Assembly: GCA_949294395.1 (NCBI GenBank)
Contig: CASFGU010000020.1
Span: 1-57,660 of the forward strand
DNA length: 57,660 bases
Source: an uncultured bacterium
GTDB taxonomy: Bacteria; Cyanobacteriota; Vampirovibrionia; Gastranaerophilales; Gastranaerophilaceae
Direction: 5' to 3'
The notes beneath the pieces are model-generated. The model searched no databases. It saw only the letters and a list, made by a program, of their open reading frames with translations, and was not told the origin of the DNA. How positions within the stretch are numbered: position 1 is the stretch's first letter; every line of letters starts with the position of its first letter. This document shows positions 19,211 through 26,943 of this stretch, piece by piece. The translations under genes and the position numbers were made by a program.

Positions 19211-20170
19211 ATGAAAATATTAGAAATAGAAAAGTTAAATCTTGGTTTCAATTGTGAAAACGGGTTCATGCAGGCGCTTTATGATGTATCGCTCACTCTG
19301 AACAGGGGGGAAATGCTGGCACTCGTCGGCGAATCCGGCTGCGGCAAGACGATTTCCGCTATGAGTATTCTGCGGCTGCTTCCCAAAAACGCAGCAATAA
19401 CCTCGGGCGCTATAACATTTGAAAGTCAGGATATTTTACAGCTGAAACCTCGGGATATGCAGCATATCAGGGGTGCAAAAATCGCACTTATCCCGCAGGA
19501 TCCTATGACTTCTCTAAACCCGCTGTACACTGTCGGCGACCAGCTTCTGGAAGTTATAAAGATTCATCAGGGCCTGAAAGGCAAAGAGGCTTTTGAAAAA
19601 GCTGTTGAAGCCTTTGAAAAAGTTCAAATACCATCCGCACGCGAACGATTGAAGGCATATCCGCATGAATTTTCAGGCGGGATGAAACAGAGGGCAATTA
19701 TTGCGATGGCGCTTGCCTGCAATGCAGAAATTCTTATTGCAGACGAGCCGACAACAGCGCTTGATGTAACCATTCAGGCGCAGATTATGGATTTGATTGA
19801 AAAGATTAAAAAGGAACACGATACCGCAATACTTTTAATCACACACGATTTAGCGCTTGTAAGAGAACAGGCGGACAGGATTGCAGTAATGTATGCCGGC
19901 AGAATAGTTGAAAGCGCGCCGGCAGAAGAATTTTTCACACATCCGGCACATCCGTATTCCATCGCGCTGTTAAATTCAATTCCTTCAAACAGAGAAAAAC
20001 AGCTTGAAACAATAACCGGCCAGCCGCCTTCCATCCAGCAGTCTATTGCGGGCTGTAAGTTCCACCCGCGCTGCAGAAACTGTATGGAAATCTGCACCAA
20101 AGAGGTTCCGCCAAACTATCATGCCGGCGAAAACCACTTTTCTGCCTGTTTCCTGTGTGATAAAAAGTGA
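19211..20170 (+). CDS. Oligopeptide/dipeptide ABC transporter ATPase (OppD/DppD type)
   Basis: 319 residues. Walker A GESGCGKTISAMS, Q-loop PQDPMTSLNPLY, ABC signature FSGGMKQRAIIAMAL and Walker B ILIADEPTTALDVT are intact. The C-terminal peptide-transporter extension with clustered Cys (CKFHPRCRNCMEIC) is present; in DppD/OppD this region can bind an iron-sulfur cluster. The permease, binding protein and OppF partner are not nearby, so it is an orphan here, and the substrate is unknown. Confidence 0.92.
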   Translation: MKILEIEKLNLGFNCENGFMQALYDVSLTLNRGEMLALVGESGCGKTISAMSILRLLPKNAAITSGAITFESQDILQLKPRDMQHIRGAKIALIPQDPMTSLNPLYTVGDQLLEVIKIHQGLKGKEAFEKAVEAFEKVQIPSARERLKAYPHEFSGGMKQRAIIAMALACNAEILIADEPTTALDVTIQAQIMDLIEKIKKEHDTAILLITHDLALVREQADRIAVMYAGRIVESAPAEEFFTHPAHPYSIALLNSIPSNREKQLETITGQPPSIQQSIAGCKFHPRCRNCMEICTKEVPPNYHAGENHFSACFLCDKK

Positions 20171-20388
20171 AGGGAACGGCGGCGAAGTTGAACAGGTGAA
20201 AAGTTGAATGGTTGAAAGGATTAAGGGGTGAATGGTTTAACATTAGTAATGTAGTAATGTAGGTCGGATTTACCAATCCACAGGAAAGACGTTAAGACGA
20301 TAAGAACGACAGAAAAGTGAAGGGTGAAGGGTGAAGGGTGAGAGGGCGAATGCACAAGGTATAAAGGGTCACTCGCGTACGCCCCCCC
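20171..20388. repeat. Intergenic repeat block
   Basis: Contains GTTGAA/GGTTGAA words, AGGTCGGATTTACCAATCC (near 20260), an AAGACGATAAGAACGACAG word and a tandem GGTGAAG array (about 20316-20346). The same vocabulary appears at 5.99-6.49 kb, at 48.55 kb in the 5' end of priA, at 50.03-50.17 kb and at 51.23 kb. No gene seen. Confidence 0.65.
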
Positions 20389-20931
20389 TTACAAAACCGC
20401 CGATTTTACGGCAAGCCCGATAAGTATAAGCCCGCCTGCGATTTCCAGATACTTGGAAGGGAATTTCTTAAAGCAGTTACCGCCCCAGAAGCCAGCCAAC
20501 GACATTAAAAATGAAGCAACCCCTATTAAAATTGCAGGCAGCAGCAGTCCGATTCCGCTAAACTTTATGCTGGCACCCGCAACAAGCGCGTCAATACTTG
20601 TTGCTATACCCATCGAAATTAAACATTTCAAGCCGATACAGCAAATTTTTTCCTCTTTTCCCTCAAAAGCCTCAAATATAAACTTTAAACCAAGAATTAA
20701 AAATATCGCAAACGAAATCCACGCAGAATATGCCGCTATATAACGGCTTATGATACCAGCGCCTGTGTACCCGATAACAGGCATAAGCCCCTGAAACAGA
20801 CCCATTGTAAGCGCCAGCGCCATCGAGTTTTTAACCCTGTTCGATGTAAAAACAAGCCCATGCGAAAAAGATACAACACAGCAGTCAATCCCGAGCGCAA
20901 ATGCCAGTAATAAAACTTCAATTAATCCCAA
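20389..20931 (-). CDS. mntP: Manganese efflux pump MntP family
   Basis: 180 residues and six hydrophobic segments; LIEVLLLAFALGIDCCVVS and the paired GIATSIDALVAGASI segments, each with an Asp, match MntP. TTG at 20931 is chosen as start because GAGGTGG lies 6 nt upstream and MntP proteins begin at LIEVLLLA; an open frame to 20976 would add 15 unrelated residues. It overlaps the DUF4127 gene by 14 nt, so the two are coupled. Confidence 0.85.
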   Translation of the reverse strand: MGLIEVLLLAFALGIDCCVVSFSHGLVFTSNRVKNSMALALTMGLFQGLMPVIGYTGAGIISRYIAAYSAWISFAIFLILGLKFIFEAFEGKEEKICCIGLKCLISMGIATSIDALVAGASIKFSGIGLLLPAILIGVASFLMSLAGFWGGNCFKKFPSKYLEIAGGLILIGLAVKSAVL

Positions 20932-22261
20932 CTTCCACCTCAAACAGCCTGTTCCACGGGAATTTATATTCCGCATTCACATTCGTATTTAAAAACTCAC
21001 CAACCATCTTTTCAAACGGCTCCATAAGTTCTGCGAGCCTTCCGGTATCAGGCTGCTCAAGCATCTGTCTTACATTCGCCTGATAAGCCCAGTCATCCAG
21101 AAATCTCACTGCCTCCAGACGTTTAAATGCCTCCGCATCATATCTGGAGGCAAGATAACGAACCTTTGCCGCACAAATAAGGCTTCCGAGAGAATTCGCG
21201 GAAGTGTTCCACGCAGAATAGCCGAAAAAGTTTTCACCCCCGCCAGCCTCAAAAAGAGTTTTCACAAACGCATTATCCGCCCCGTTTGCAAATCTGACAT
21301 CCGCAATCATATAAGGATGTTCCGCAGGAAATTTAAAATTACCCGAAAAAGGCTTTGTAGGACGCTTCATAACAATCTCGCCCTGAACGTCCTCAAAGTT
21401 ATTCACAATAAGAATTATATCCGCCTCATTCACTCCCGAAACCATACAGCCGGCAAGTTCAATCTGACCGTTCACCGATTTTTCTATTGAAACATCCTCG
21501 TAATTTGATATTAAATTTTTAAACTCAGGAGCGGTAAATACAGGCGCAATTCGGACATTTCCGGCTATTGCCCGTGCAAGAAGCGTCAGCGGAATCTCAT
21601 CCGCACCGGTCTTTACAAACCCTCCCGCCTTTTCCAGTGCCTGCGCTTCCTGAACATTGAAACCATATTCCGCGCAATCATCCTTTGAAAAAACCAGAGT
21701 GTCAAAAAGCCCTTCCTTCTGCCATTCAAGATAAATCTTGTTTATCTCAAAGTTTCTTTTGCGGGTATTCATATAATCGTCAAGGATTTCATCGGGAATA
21801 ATATTATTTATACAGCTTTCCGACCCGAGTTTATGCGTCATATAAGAATAGTCAAAAATCTTTTTTCCCCAGCGGCTCCAATATTCCTTCTCCTCTTCGT
21901 TAATGTTGTTGTTTGAAATTCTCATAATACTCGAAAACGCATAAATCTTTGCCTGTTTTGCAACCAATATCTCTTTGAGCCGGAAAATCCTTTCCTTAAT
22001 CTGTTCAAATGTATCCGCAGAACGTCTGGACGGAATAAGCCCGCCGTAAGCCGGTGTATCAAGTGAAATTACAAGCGCATCCAGCTCCGGCAAATTTTCC
22101 AGCCACTCAAAGAGTTTTTCGCAGTCCGCAGACTTTGTCAAATCTCCAAGAAACTCGCGCGGAGGTATATAAAATTCAATATTCCTGTCAAGCTCCGCAA
22201 TCATCTGCGGCAGGCTATAACACACCGGTCTGTTGTCTATCGGTATAAATCCTATTTTCAT
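20918..22261 (-). CDS. DUF4127 family protein
   Basis: 447 residues. The N terminus MKIGFIPIDNRPVCYSLPQM and the SLDTPAYGGLIPSRRS motif identify DUF4127, a family of unknown function with a deacetylase- or phosphodiesterase-like look. No signal peptide or membrane helix. TTGTTT, a 17-bp spacer and TATAAT (22296-22268) end 6 nt before the ATG: predicted leaderless. Downstream mntP overlaps it. Confidence 0.85.
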   Translation of the reverse strand: MKIGFIPIDNRPVCYSLPQMIAELDRNIEFYIPPREFLGDLTKSADCEKLFEWLENLPELDALVISLDTPAYGGLIPSRRSADTFEQIKERIFRLKEILVAKQAKIYAFSSIMRISNNNINEEEKEYWSRWGKKIFDYSYMTHKLGSESCINNIIPDEILDDYMNTRKRNFEINKIYLEWQKEGLFDTLVFSKDDCAEYGFNVQEAQALEKAGGFVKTGADEIPLTLLARAIAGNVRIAPVFTAPEFKNLISNYEDVSIEKSVNGQIELAGCMVSGVNEADIILIVNNFEDVQGEIVMKRPTKPFSGNFKFPAEHPYMIADVRFANGADNAFVKTLFEAGGGENFFGYSAWNTSANSLGSLICAAKVRYLASRYDAEAFKRLEAVRFLDDWAYQANVRQMLEQPDTGRLAELMEPFEKMVGEFLNTNVNAEYKFPWNRLFEVEVGIN

Positions 22262-22288
22262 AAAACAATTATATTATAAGCACCGGAT

Positions 22289-23314
22289 TTAAACAATTCG
22301 TTTTGCCATATCTCCCTGTATAACCGTTTTTATCTCGTTCATTGTCTTTTCAAGAATATAATTCACCGCATCAATAGTATCATAAGCAATATGCGGAGTT
22401 ATGATTACATTTTCAAAATCTGCAAGTTTTTTTACAAACTCAGCCTCCCTCCGGCATTCCATCGAAATATTGCCGAGCTTTTCCTGAAGTTCATCACAAC
22501 GGAAACTTACACTCTCACATGTGAGAACATCCAGAGCTGCACCCTTGAGCTTTCCTGCTTCAAGCGCCCCGCAAAGAGCTTCAACATCCACAATCTCCCC
22601 GCGTGACGTGTTTATAAAATACGACCCGTTTTTAATAATCTGAAATTCTTTTTCTGAAAACATATTTCTGTTTTCACCGGTATATGGCATGTGAAGCGTT
22701 ACTATATCAGATTTTGCAAGCAAACTTTCAAGAGAAGCGTATTTGACACCCAAATTTTCCTCAAGTTCTTTCTTAACCTTAATATCATACGCAAGTATAC
22801 GCATTCCAAAAGCATACGCAATCCGGCAGACAGCAGCTCCTATAGCACCGGTTCCTACAACTCCTATAGCCATTTTTGAAAGATCACGGCCGGTAAAATC
22901 ATCAGTTTCAGTCAGGCATTTTATCTTATTATTAGCCGGTAGAATATTTCTTACAAGCGCCAGAATAAGCCCGAACGTGTACTGTGCAACCGAGGTTTCT
23001 CCGTAATTTACAACATTCAGAACCGTAACATTTTTCTTCTGGCAGGATTTTAAGTCAATATGGTCGTATCCGGTTGAACGCGTTGAAATTATCCTTAAAT
23101 TTTTAAAAGCATTTATAACCGCTTTTGTAACATCGGATGTTATAAATACGCTTATTACATAGGCGCTGTCCTTCTGTTCCTGCGGAATATTATCAAGAAA
23201 TTCTTCAGTCAAAGCTTCCTCATAAAAAATTATATTAAAATCAGGGAATTTGTTATTCGCAAAAAACCCTCTCTCAGTATCTTTAAAATCAAAAACTAAC
23301 ATATTCACGGTCAT
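22289..23314 (-). CDS. D-2-hydroxyacid dehydrogenase (D-lactate dehydrogenase-like)
   Basis: An NAD-dependent oxidoreductase interconverting a 2-oxoacid and a D-2-hydroxyacid, probably pyruvate and D-lactate. 341 residues. Substrate-binding STRSTGYDHID, the Rossmann fold GVVGTGAIGAAVCRIA, the catalytic Arg in NTSRGEIVD and the His in ITPHIAYDT are present. AAGGAG lies 9 nt before the ATG. The precise substrate cannot be fixed from sequence. Confidence 0.9.
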   Translation of the reverse strand: MTVNMLVFDFKDTERGFFANNKFPDFNIIFYEEALTEEFLDNIPQEQKDSAYVISVFITSDVTKAVINAFKNLRIISTRSTGYDHIDLKSCQKKNVTVLNVVNYGETSVAQYTFGLILALVRNILPANNKIKCLTETDDFTGRDLSKMAIGVVGTGAIGAAVCRIAYAFGMRILAYDIKVKKELEENLGVKYASLESLLAKSDIVTLHMPYTGENRNMFSEKEFQIIKNGSYFINTSRGEIVDVEALCGALEAGKLKGAALDVLTCESVSFRCDELQEKLGNISMECRREAEFVKKLADFENVIITPHIAYDTIDAVNYILEKTMNEIKTVIQGDMAKRIV

Positions 23315-23413
23315 CGGTCACTTCTCCTTACACAACATTATTTCCCGCTTAAAAATTAATTCTATTGCACAAAAGTATAATTAAAAAATTCACCCTCCTT
23401 CCCCGTTCGTTGA

Positions 23414-23662
23414 ATGAAAACAGAGAATAATAACGTTATCCTGTATATGAAAGCGAAAAACATCCTCCTGCAGAAAGTGCAGGCAGCGTATGAGCTTCCT
23501 TTCAAAAATTCTTCAGCCCCAAAAGCCGAATCCACCCGGGATATGTACGGGGAAATCCGAAAGCGATACGGTGGTGAACGTGCCGGTCAATGGTTCACTG
23601 TAGATGAGCGGCAGGGCATGAAGATACCGGAAGCCAAACCGGTAATACTTCCGGTTCGATAA
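23414..23662 (+). CDS. Hypothetical 82-aa protein
   Basis: Not recognised. Basic and polar, with RDMYGEIRKRYGGERAGQWF near the middle and a proline-rich end KPVILPVR. No Shine-Dalgarno precedes either ATG (23414 or 23447), so the start is uncertain. A strong terminator directly after its stop supports a real short transcript. Confidence 0.5.
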   Translation: MKTENNNVILYMKAKNILLQKVQAAYELPFKNSSAPKAESTRDMYGEIRKRYGGERAGQWFTVDERQGMKIPEAKPVILPVR

Positions 23663-23694
23663 GGCATGCCGCTCATTTACGGCATGCCTTTTTA
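23662..23694 (+). terminator. Strong intrinsic terminator
   Basis: AGGCATGCCG and CGGCATGCCT form a perfect 10-bp stem with an 8-nt loop, followed by TTTTATT. Confidence 0.9.
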
Positions 23695-23943
23695 TTAAAA
23701 ATTTTAAATCTGTGCAGCAAATCTAAACAACATCCTGAATATTTTACATTTCTTAATAATCTTAAAAATCATGAAATCATGCTCACATCATGGTTTTTCA
23801 TGTTTAAAAAATCCAAAACCATGTCAGAGTGTACAATTTAGCATGATTGACTTTTGAAAACACACAACAGCGCTGGACTTAAGCCTCTTGTTACAAATGT
23901 TAACATAGACATGTTGTGCTATTGAAAATTTCCGCTTATTTTC
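23695..23943. promoter_or_regulatory. Upstream region with a phased CATG array and a palindrome
   Basis: The region upstream of the structured RNA has no gene. CATG occurs at 23770, 23779, 23789 and 23799, about one helical turn apart, most preceded by AT. Two more copies, at 23820 and 23842, follow. CATGGTTTT and AAAACCATG form an inverted pair across 23789-23823. The palindrome ATGTTAACAT lies at 23897-23906, just upstream of the -35 box. It looks like a regulator-binding region; the regulator is unknown. Confidence 0.4.
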
Positions 23944-23949
23944 TATAAT
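23922..23949 (+). promoter_or_regulatory. Promoter of the structured RNA / hpf operon
   Basis: TTGAAA (23922-23927), 16-bp spacer, TATAAT (23944-23949). Transcription would start about where the first stem of the predicted RNA begins (23958). Confidence 0.7.
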
Positions 23950-23957
23950 GTAATTAA

Positions 23958-24048
23958 GGACAGGCGAAAAGCCACAGGGGTGGAGATTATGGCTCCGGCT
24001 GTGATGAAAACTAGCAGTACGGGCGGGTTTTGTCTTATCGTTTTGTCC
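23958..24048 (+). ncRNA. Candidate structured 5' leader RNA (three-stem junction)
   Basis: GGACAGGCGA (23958-23967) pairs with TCGTTTTGTCC (24038-24048) with one bulge and two G-U pairs, closing the element. Inside, CACAG (23973-23977) pairs with CTGTG (23999-24003) and encloses GGAG/CTCC (23982-23985 with 23993-23996). AAAAC (24007-24011) pairs with GTTTT (24027-24031). A promoter sits at the right distance so that the transcript begins with P1. It lies 35 nt before a small Cys-rich gene and hpf. It fits no riboswitch consensus I know. It may be a new riboswitch or protein-binding leader. Confidence 0.5.
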
Positions 24049-24083
24049 GGAATGAGTAGATAGTTGAAATTGGAGATATAAAA

Positions 24084-24305
24084 TTGTTTAGAAGCAGGGA
24101 TATGGGGAGAGCAGTAGCAGTCAGAAGATGGACGCCGACGGCTCTGGAATGTTACAAACGCGGATGCAACTGTGAAGGTTGCTTTTACAAAGATTTTTTC
24201 AGCGGTTCATCACAGAAATGCCAGATGAAGGCATCAGTGCTTGAACTCGTGAGGGTTATCGGAACTCCTAATGTAGAATTGCAACAATTTATTTTAGAGG
24301 ACTGA
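24084..24305 (+). CDS. Small Cys-rich conserved-looking protein
   Basis: 73 residues from a TTG start with GGAG 8 nt upstream. The core CYKRGCNCEGCFYKDF followed by KCQMKASVLELVRVIGTP has five Cys in a C-x5-C-x-C-x2-C...C pattern, suggestive of a metal site. I recall similar small proteins in Firmicutes but know no function. It lies between the candidate leader RNA and hpf, and probably shares a transcript with hpf. Confidence 0.75.
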   Translation: MFRSRDMGRAVAVRRWTPTALECYKRGCNCEGCFYKDFFSGSSQKCQMKASVLELVRVIGTPNVELQQFILED

Positions 24306-24370
24306 TTATCTCTTTAAAAATTCCGGAATATGTGTTATAATATATGGGCACGATATAATAGGAGGTCCAA

Positions 24371-24733
24371 ATGCACATTTACGTAAACGGAAGAAACATC
24401 GAGATTACTGACGCTATTAAAGCCTATGTAAAAGAAAAAATCGGCAAAGTAGCCACTCACTATGACCAGATTCAAGGCATAGAAGTTGTCTTATCAGTTA
24501 TCAAAAATCCGGCAGCTACAGGAAAACATGTTGCAGAAGTATCCTGCAAAATGAACACAGGTGTCGTAAGATGCGAAGAAGCAGCTGAATCTATGTATGC
24601 AAGTATTGACTTGCTTGCCGATAAGCTCGACAGACAGGTGAAAAAGTTCAAAGACAAAGCTCTTGGATCTGACAAATCGTCCATAAGACTTGACAACAAA
24701 GAACAAACAGCAGCCGAAACTGTTGAAGAATAA
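24371..24733 (+). CDS. hpf: Ribosome hibernation promoting factor (HPF/RaiA), short form
   Basis: 120 residues. MHIYVNGRNIEITDAIKAYV and the RCEEAAESMYASIDLLADKL helix match HPF/YfiA, which binds the 30S decoding site and inactivates ribosomes in stationary phase. The C-terminal dimerisation domain of long HPF is absent and replaced by a short acidic tail. AGGAGG lies 5 nt before the ATG. A terminator follows. Confidence 0.93.
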   Translation: MHIYVNGRNIEITDAIKAYVKEKIGKVATHYDQIQGIEVVLSVIKNPAATGKHVAEVSCKMNTGVVRCEEAAESMYASIDLLADKLDRQVKKFKDKALGSDKSSIRLDNKEQTAAETVEE

Positions 24734-24744
24734 GTTATAAAACT

Positions 24745-24778
24745 AAAAAAGACACCGGCAGTGGACGGTGTCTTTTTT
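24745..24778 (+). terminator. Terminator after hpf
   Basis: GACACCG/CGGTGTC stem flanked by an A run and TTTTTT. Confidence 0.9.
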
Positions 24779-24794
24779 AATACAGGGATGAAGA

Positions 24795-25580
24795 ATGATT
24801 AACGGGAAAAAAGTTGCGGTAATAATGCCGGCGTACAATGCGGAAAAAACATTAAAACAAACTTACGATGAAATCTACAGGGATTTTGTGGATGAAGTTA
24901 TTCTTGTGGATGACAATTCTCAGGACAACACCAAAATCGTTTCCAGAGAATTAAACATAAAAACTATTGTACATAAGGAAAACAGAGGTTACGGCGGGAA
25001 CCAGAAATCATGCTACAAAGCTGCCTTAAAATCCGGTGCGGACATTATTGTAATGCTTCATCCGGACTACCAGTACACACCGAAACTAATTCCCGCAATA
25101 GTTTGTATGATGGCTTTTGAGCAGTACGATGCGGTGCTAGCCTCCAGAATGCTCGGAAACTCTGCGCTAAAGGGCGGAATGCCTTTTTACAAATTTGTGG
25201 CAAACAAGTTCCTAACCGCATTTGAAAATATTTTAACCGGCGAAAAGTTGTCAGAATATCATACAGGTTTCCGCGGGTTTACGAGAGAGGTTCTGGAAAC
25301 CTTGCCGCTTGCGGAATGCAATGATGACTTTATCTTTGATAATGAAATGATTGCGCTGTTGTTTTACCACAATTACAAAATCGGAGAGCTTTCCTGCCCG
25401 ACAAAATATTTCAAAGAAGCCTCCTCAATAAACTTTGTACGCTCCTGCAAGTATGGACTCGGGGTTTTGCTTGTAAGCATTCAGTACCGGCTTGCAAAAA
25501 TGGGATTGAAGTCAAAAATATTCAAGCCCGATGCAAGAAAACTTGATTTGACAACCGAACTTGAATATTATTTTCAATAA
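24795..25580 (+). CDS. Family 2 glycosyltransferase (DPM1-like)
   Basis: 261 residues. A GT-A fold with VAVIMPAYNAEKTLKQTY, the nucleotide-sugar DDNSQDNT motif, MLHPDYQY at the DxD position, and YHTGFRGFTREVL plus DDFIFDNEM as the acceptor region. Resembles dolichol/polyprenyl-phosphate sugar transferases; no C-terminal membrane anchor is obvious. The donor and acceptor are unknown. The downstream prepilin gene is convergent and ends directly next to it. Confidence 0.88.
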   Translation: MINGKKVAVIMPAYNAEKTLKQTYDEIYRDFVDEVILVDDNSQDNTKIVSRELNIKTIVHKENRGYGGNQKSCYKAALKSGADIIVMLHPDYQYTPKLIPAIVCMMAFEQYDAVLASRMLGNSALKGGMPFYKFVANKFLTAFENILTGEKLSEYHTGFRGFTREVLETLPLAECNDDFIFDNEMIALLFYHNYKIGELSCPTKYFKEASSINFVRSCKYGLGVLLVSIQYRLAKMGLKSKIFKPDARKLDLTTELEYYFQ

Positions 25581-26207
25581 TTAATAATCCATTTTTCCAT
25601 TCTGCAGTATATATGCGGCTCTGCCCCAGTCCGCCGTCATATTTGCTATTGTTTTTTCGGAACCTCTGGCAATAAAAGCATCTTTTGTTATATAAAAATC
25701 AAAAATATCTCTGCCGACAACATTCGGTTTTTTAATCCCGTTTAAGTCAACACGGATTCTGCCGCAGCCGATAGGCTCTTTTAATTCAGTCGCAGAATCA
25801 CAACTTTCACTCATAAAATAAAACATCATAGATGTACCGCTTGGCAAAATAAGACTTGATGATTGTGATTCTGATGAAGTAACTTTTGAACCGTTTGTGT
25901 AGTACCAGTCTTTTGCCCAGCATTTACCTAATGTTGTACCAACATCACAAACCTTCACTTTTTTCATATATTTTGCAAATAATGCTGTATAATCCGCCTC
26001 TGATTTGCACAATCCCTCAAATGTTCCGCCGTTGTCAGCCTTTATCTTCATATACACCTGTGAAAGCTCTGAATACACTTTTTTAAAAGAAGTTACTAAT
26101 TCCTGATTTTGCGTCTTATTAACAAGCGCCGGCAGCGTCATCGCCGCAACAACACCGATAATCCCAAGGGTAATCAGAACTTCCGCCAGTGTGAATCCTT
26201 TCTTCAT
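25581..26207 (-). CDS. Type IV prepilin-like protein B
   Basis: 208 residues: signal MKKG, then FTLAEVLITLGIIGVVAAM, a C-terminal domain with about six Cys, and the shared DLNGIKKPNVVGRDIFDFYI motif. AAAGGAG lies before the ATG. It has its own TTGAAA/TATAAT promoter (26262-26234). About 150 bp upstream lies an orphan prepilin leader cassette, separated by a hairpin. Unlike four others in the window it has no divergent regulator. Confidence 0.87.
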   Translation of the reverse strand: MKKGFTLAEVLITLGIIGVVAAMTLPALVNKTQNQELVTSFKKVYSELSQVYMKIKADNGGTFEGLCKSEADYTALFAKYMKKVKVCDVGTTLGKCWAKDWYYTNGSKVTSSESQSSSLILPSGTSMMFYFMSESCDSATELKEPIGCGRIRVDLNGIKKPNVVGRDIFDFYITKDAFIARGSEKTIANMTADWGRAAYILQNGKMDY

Positions 26208-26233
26208 TATTGATTTACTCCTTTCTTTATACT

Positions 26234-26262
26234 ATTATATCTTATAACTTGTATTTTTTCAA
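26234..26262 (-). promoter_or_regulatory. Promoter of prepilin B
   Basis: On the minus strand TTGAAA (26262-26257), 17-bp spacer, TATAAT (26239-26234), upstream of AAAGGAG and the ATG at 26207. Confidence 0.75.
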
Positions 26263-26297
26263 TCTATAAATTATTATTTATTACTTTTATATACGAT

Positions 26298-26331
26298 AAA
26301 AAGCAGCCAATTAATATCGACTGCTTTTTAT
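26298..26331. terminator. Hairpin between the orphan leader cassette and prepilin B
   Basis: AAAAAGCAG and CTGCTTTTT pair around a 16-nt loop, with A and T runs. It would stop transcripts from the cassette before prepilin B. Confidence 0.7.
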
Positions 26332-26360
26332 ACTTTAAAAACCTTTGTATGGAGCTTAAA

Positions 26361-26740
26361 CTACTTGCCCCCCCCCCCCCGAAATCCTTGCTATACTTGT
26401 GTTTTCCATTGTTTAGTCTCCTTTACTTTTTATATCTTTACTTTTTCTGGAATATCTATATATGTTTTCGAGACGATAGCGGGAGCAGAGCGAGAGCGTG
26501 TTCGAGAATACATTTATAGATATTCCTCTTGGTGTACTCTTTCTTTTTGTGATCCTGAATCAAGTTCAGAGCCTGCCCTGAATTTACTTCATGGATGACA
26601 ATGTTTTATTTTGTCATGCTGAATTTATTTGCCTTCTTTTGCCGAAAACTTGTTTTCGTGCAAAATGGCTCACGGTGACAGCATCCCTTTGGCTTTCCTA
26701 TGTCTTTTTTTATTATATCAAATCTTCCGTTTCTTTTCAA
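26361..26740 (-). repeat. Prepilin leader cassette, copy 2 (orphan)
   Basis: On the minus strand: TTGAAA/TATAAT with a 17-bp spacer (26740-26712), hairpin repeats including a core hairpin, AAAGGAG, ATG at 26408, MENTSIARI and a run of 13 G (26380-26368). Homology to copy 3 ends at GGAGCTTAAACTACTTG. With 13 G the ATG frame reads GGGG-QVV and stops; no prepilin frame follows. Together with nearby hairpins it explains why 26208-26943 holds no gene. Confidence 0.7.
26449..26526 (+). repeat. Core-hairpin repeat, copy 3
   Basis: The same arms as copy 1 (GGAATATCTATA / TATAGATATTCC) around the GCGGGAGCAGAGCG core, inside leader cassette copy 2. Confidence 0.75.
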
Positions 26741-26745
26741 CCTGT

Positions 26746-26804
26746 AAAAACTTTTCTAGGCGATAGCGGGAGCAGCGCGAGAGCGTGTCCGAAAAAAGTT
26801 TTTT
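26746..26804 (+). repeat. Core-hairpin repeat, copy 4
   Basis: Arms AAAAACTTTTC and GAAAAAAGTTTTT around the conserved core (GCGGGAGCAGCGCGAGAGCG). The arm sequence differs from the other copies and includes a T-run typical of terminators. Confidence 0.7.
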
Positions 26805-26880
26805 ATTTATTTTGAATAATTTCTTTTGCTAACTTTCATATTGTCATTATAAATCTATCCGGTTAAATTTTCAACTTATT

Positions 26881-26915
26881 AAAAAAGACCGCCTTAGAAA
26901 AGCGGTCTTTAAAAA
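26881..26915. terminator. Terminator of the HEAT-repeat gene
   Basis: AAGACCGC/GCGGTCTT stem with flanking A runs, which read as T runs on the minus strand. Confidence 0.85.
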
Positions 26916-26943
26916 AAGAGTTAATCACACAGTTATATATTTT

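Noticed and set aside
23958-24048. c-di-GMP-I riboswitch or raiA motif
   Set aside because: GGCGAAAAGCCACAGGG is superficially like the ACGCAAAGCCACGGG part of GEMM, but the GGCAAACC hairpin and receptor are missing. The raiA motif is considerably longer and different as far as I recall.
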